Source: a virus. Taken from it: a stretch of DNA of 51,213 nucleotides. The notes under the pieces were generated by a model, which had not been told where the DNA came from, searched no databases, and saw only the letters and a list, made by a program, of their open reading frames with translations. This document shows positions 49,476 through 51,213 of the stretch, piece by piece. The translations under genes were made by a program, and so were the position numbers. The stretch covers positions 1 to 51,213 of IMG/VR virus record IMGVR_UViG_3300030103_005941; one strand, given 5' to 3'. How positions within the stretch are numbered: the stretch's first letter is position 1; the number at the start of each line of letters is the position of its first letter.

Positions 49476-49699
49476 TATCTGTACATTGTTACTACCTCGC
49501 CAAAGCTCTTATCGAACTCCTGGATAAGGTTTTCATAATCACCGCTTTTCATGCGGTCTAATAGCTCGGACTGGTATTTAGAGGTCATTCCGAAGTCCCG
49601 GCATAGCTTTTTAGCTAAACCTAGGATATAGAAGGCATTTCCTTCGGGTCCTGTGAGGTCAATTTCAATACCTGTCTTTTCTTGCTTGCTTTTAATCAA
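49475..49699 (-). CDS. Small phage protein, TTG start
   Basis: 74 residues from a TTG start at 49699 (MIKSKQEKTGIEIDLTGPEG...). No ATG lies between the upstream region and the conserved part. Helical, with 'LAKKLCRDFGMTSKYQSELL' and 'NLIQEFDKSFGEVVTMYR'; this type of small protein is common in phages but unassigned. Motif copy 4 lies 30 nt upstream. Confidence 0.65.
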   Translation of the reverse strand: MIKSKQEKTGIEIDLTGPEGNAFYILGLAKKLCRDFGMTSKYQSELLDRMKSGDYENLIQEFDKSFGEVVTMYR

Positions 49700-49729
49700 T
49701 TTTAAGGGATTTAGTGGTTAACTCAACAA

Positions 49730-49745
49730 TTACATTGTCAATATA
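49730..49745 (-). promoter_or_regulatory. Promoter-like motif copy 4 (49.7-kb gene set)
   Basis: Plus-strand TTACATTGTCAATATA; minus-sense TATATTGACAATGTAA. It fits the consensus exactly; a T-run (CTTTTTTAG) lies just before it, as with copy 3. It is 30 nt upstream of the TTG. A short hairpin (AGGCTA/TAGCCT, about 49764-49778) lies farther upstream. Confidence 0.65.
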
Positions 49746-49801
49746 CTAAAAAAGTGGCATATTGAGGCTATTTTAGCCTAAAAGTTATTAACATCCAGAT
49801 A

Positions 49802-50143
49802 TTAGTTATTAACAGTTTTATAGTGTTTGTCCCAATCACCAATCTGGACCCAGTTATACCAACTAGGTATATGTCCATAATCACCGTCATAGTGGCCTTC
49901 GCCCATACCTTCTCGCATGATCGGCAGCATTATATTCAACAGATCTTGGATATCTTGGCTATATTGATCAGGATAGTAGGTATTGAGTTGTTGATAGGTT
50001 GAACCCAGATCAATGGGTCCTTCCATGATTCGAACTCTGATGCCTGAATAGTCGCTATTAGTGACAGATAGTTTGTAATCCGGCAGGGCCTTTTTCAAGG
50101 CCTTACGTTTTGACTTAATTTGTTCTTTTGTGATGTATGGCAT
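49802..50143 (-). CDS. LPD29-like protein
   Basis: 113 residues: 'YITKEQIKSKRKALKKALPD', 'YKLSVTNSDYSGIRVRIMEG', 'PIDLGSTYQQLNTYYPDQ', plus a late aromatic region with 'GHYDGDYGHIPSWYNWVQIG'. This follows the 'large polyvalent protein domain 29' pattern (K..FPg.KFSVr..yysG..I.V.W.dGP). Such domains occur in mobile-element and phage multi-domain proteins, often with restriction-evading neighbours; function is unknown. Confidence 0.75.
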   Translation of the reverse strand: MPYITKEQIKSKRKALKKALPDYKLSVTNSDYSGIRVRIMEGPIDLGSTYQQLNTYYPDQYSQDIQDLLNIMLPIMREGMGEGHYDGDYGHIPSWYNWVQIGDWDKHYKTVNN

Positions 50144-50152
50144 ATCTAGGGA

Positions 50153-50587
50153 TTATTGACTTACTAATTCAGTTTCTTCAGAGACCTTATTTGGGCCATA
50201 GGCAAGATCTGCCCATGTTTTAGCTCCATTAGCCTTGTATTGATCTTGGCTATAAAGCCCAGTATTCAACCAATATGAGTTAATAGTCCCTACAGTCAAG
50301 CTATTCAAAATGAATTCATCAATATAGATGATCCTTTTGCCAGATCTAGAGAATACACCCAACCAGGTATCACTACCAGGAGCCTTGTATTCAATGGTCT
50401 GTAAAGCACCTTTTTTGAAATAGCCCAATAAGAAGTCAGGGTCATTGTGAAAGCGCTCGTTTTGCCAAGAGCTTACATCAACGATGCCATATCCACCAGC
50501 GCGGCCTTTTGACACGAAACGGAATTTACCTGGCTTTTCAGGGTTAATAATCGAGAATACTCGGAAGGGGAAGTTTGTCATAATCAT
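50153..50587 (-). CDS. Hypothetical protein
   Basis: About 144 residues; ATG codons at 50587 and 50581 are both possible (the second gives MTNFPFRVFSIINPEKPGKF). Beta-rich with aromatic residues, and 'GYFKKGALQTIEYKAPGSDT' plus 'TWLGVFSRSGKRIIYIDEF'. No family is recognised. Motif copy 3 ends 10-16 nt upstream, so the transcript leader is very short. Confidence 0.6.
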   Translation of the reverse strand: MIMTNFPFRVFSIINPEKPGKFRFVSKGRAGGYGIVDVSSWQNERFHNDPDFLLGYFKKGALQTIEYKAPGSDTWLGVFSRSGKRIIYIDEFILNSLTVGTINSYWLNTGLYSQDQYKANGAKTWADLAYGPNKVSEETELVSQ

Positions 50588-50597
50588 TATCAATTTG

Positions 50598-50613
50598 TTA
50601 CACTACCAATATA
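50598..50613 (-). promoter_or_regulatory. Promoter-like motif copy 3
   Basis: Plus-strand TTACACTACCAATATA; minus-sense TATATTGGTAGTGTAA, exact consensus match. A T-run (GGTTTTTTG) lies just before TATATT. It is followed upstream by the phased GTTAAA array at ~50-120 nt distance, which could hold an upstream activator or operator. Confidence 0.65.
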
Positions 50614-50661
50614 CAAAAAACCAATGACTTATTACAATGTTGGAGTAACTATTTTGCGGAT

Positions 50662-50734
50662 TTTAACGATTTTTAACATTTTCTTACAATCCGATGATTT
50701 TAACAAACTTTAACGGATTTTAACATTTTTTAAC
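50662..50734. repeat. Six TTTAAC (GTTAAA) units, mostly 10-bp phased
   Basis: TTTAAC starts at 50662, 50672, 50699, 50709, 50719 and 50729, giving spacings of 10, 27, 10, 10 and 10 bp. One unit per helical turn puts the A-tracts on one face, as in curved DNA or an iteron/operator array. It lies in the gap upstream of motif copy 3. Confidence 0.8.
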
Positions 50735-50744
50735 ACGCGCGGAC

Positions 50745-50945
50745 CTACTCCCAAATAGCTAATAGAAGCGTTATGGGTCCAAACATAGTCGCTGTTAATG
50801 CATCAGTCAGTGCATAGAAGTATCCATTGATATTAGAGCTATGATTAAGTACTCCTTTCATCCAAAGGATCAACCATCCAAAAAGACCAGACGCTGCCCA
50901 TAGTCCTAGGATCAGCCAGAAGTGGTTTGAAATGATTTCGTTCAT
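50745..50945 (-). CDS. Small two-span membrane protein
   Basis: 66 residues with two hydrophobic segments (HFWLILGLWAASGLFGWLIL and ALTATMFGPITLLLAIWE) joined by a loop (MKGVLNHSSNINGYFYALTD). It ends 1 nt before the phased repeats' left flank. No family is recognised. Confidence 0.65.
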   Translation of the reverse strand: MNEIISNHFWLILGLWAASGLFGWLILWMKGVLNHSSNINGYFYALTDALTATMFGPITLLLAIWE

Positions 50946-50946
50946 A

Positions 50947-51150
50947 TTAATAGAAGTTTTGCATCAGTGACTGAGTCGTGTCAGACCAAGGTGTGGTCTC
51001 TACGAAAGAGTCAACATTTACAGAAAGGTTTCCAACGTCACCCCACTTTTCAACTGCTTGCTTAATAGCCTGTTCCTTAGTAGGAGCCCATTCACTGTTC
51101 CAGCCATCTCCGTGAAAGCTGAATATAAAGAATTTGTTCTTGTTTGCCAT
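50947..51150 (-). CDS. Hypothetical protein
   Basis: 67 residues (MANKNKFFIFSFHGDGWNSE...) with an alpha/beta look ('EWAPTKEQAIKQAVEKWGD' helix). Aromatic N-terminus. Ends 1 nt before the membrane gene's ATG. No family is recognised. Confidence 0.65.
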   Translation of the reverse strand: MANKNKFFIFSFHGDGWNSEWAPTKEQAIKQAVEKWGDVGNLSVNVDSFVETTPWSDTTQSLMQNFY

Positions 51151-51151
51151 A

Positions 51152-51213
51152 TTAGTTATTAGATACTAGGTTAATTAAATCAGCTGTGTATAGTCGATTG
51201 ATCAGATCATTGA
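51152..51213 (-). CDS. C-terminal end of a gene, 5' part beyond window
   Basis: The last 20 codons of an open frame on the minus strand can be read to a TAA (51152-51154), ending NDLINRLYTADLINLVSNN. It stops 1 nt before the next gene's ATG, as is usual in this region. Too short to name. Confidence 0.45.
   Translation of the reverse strand, partial: NDLINRLYTADLINLVSNN

Noticed and set aside
49764-49778. Hairpin AGGCTA/TAGCCT as a terminator
   Set aside because: No T-run follows immediately on the minus strand; weak stem, so listed only as a note.

Overview
The window is a piece of a tailed-phage genome with a contractile, T4-type tail. It is A+T-rich and tightly packed, and almost every gene lies on the minus strand. 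The only plus-strand genes are three small ones at 32.6-33.5 kb. No integrase, terminase, portal, major capsid or DNA polymerase gene is visible, so this is a part of a larger genome. A Bacteroidetes (probably marine flavobacterial) host is inferred from three things. Start codons are preceded by A-rich leaders with no clear Shine-Dalgarno. The phage bS21 is short, like Bacteroidetes bS21. The signal peptides end in typical flavobacterial fashion (for example ...SHAQ).

Layout, right to left (the direction of transcription). (1) 51.2-46.6 kb: small accessory genes, including DUF2958-, LPD29- and DUF932-like proteins and small membrane proteins. They are driven by copies of a conserved motif, TATATT-N3-A-R-TGTAA (minus sense). 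A 740-nt G+C-richer stretch without believable genes (48.2-48.95 kb) interrupts them. (2) 45.3-40.5 kb: an operon of proteins sharing an N-terminal leader MKxIxxFxxFIxE(K). This resembles the capsid-targeting sequence of T4 internal head proteins, with its (I/L)-x-E prohead-protease site. The cargo includes five tandem paralogs, a Cys-rich protein, a cupredoxin with an apparently intact type-1 copper site and a P-loop kinase. (3) 40.2-33.5 kb: host-takeover and metabolic genes: hotdog thioesterase, secreted transglycosylase, secreted unknown protein, SNase-type nuclease, tRNA-Arg(UCU), tRNA-Lys(UUU), serine hydroxymethyltransferase, a mini-CorA, cysteine synthase, bS21 and several tiny membrane proteins. 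(4) 33.5-32.6 kb: the plus-strand island, two of whose three genes also have capsid-targeting-like leaders. (5) 32.6-28.9 kb: DnaJ-like cochaperone, RecA/DnaB-fold ATPase, HAD-fold phosphatase and dCMP deaminase. (6) 28.9-1 kb: virion genes: an adhesin-like fibre with YadA-type head repeats, an M23 peptidase, hub, tail-tube-cap and spike genes (gp53-, gp27- and gp5-like), then wedge genes (gp25-, gp6- and gp7-like) and large fibre or baseplate proteins. Inside this late cluster sit two non-structural surprises: a four-domain ribosomal-S1-like protein and an amidoligase-fold enzyme with a beta-helix tail.

How it fits together (inference). Serine hydroxymethyltransferase and dCMP deaminase would feed thymidylate synthesis. 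S1-like protein, bS21, DnaJ and two tRNAs would bias host translation and folding toward phage proteins. The leader-bearing cluster would be loaded into the prohead and delivered with the DNA. The two signal-peptide cell-wall enzymes and small membrane proteins would serve lysis.

The most notable candidate for an undescribed system is the leader-tagged 'packaged cargo' operon, especially the cupredoxin and the five-gene paralog array. Next come the four-copy promoter-like motif, the 10-bp-phased GTTAAA array beside one copy, and the G+C-rich gene-free segment. All functional calls were made by eye from sequence; no database search was run.
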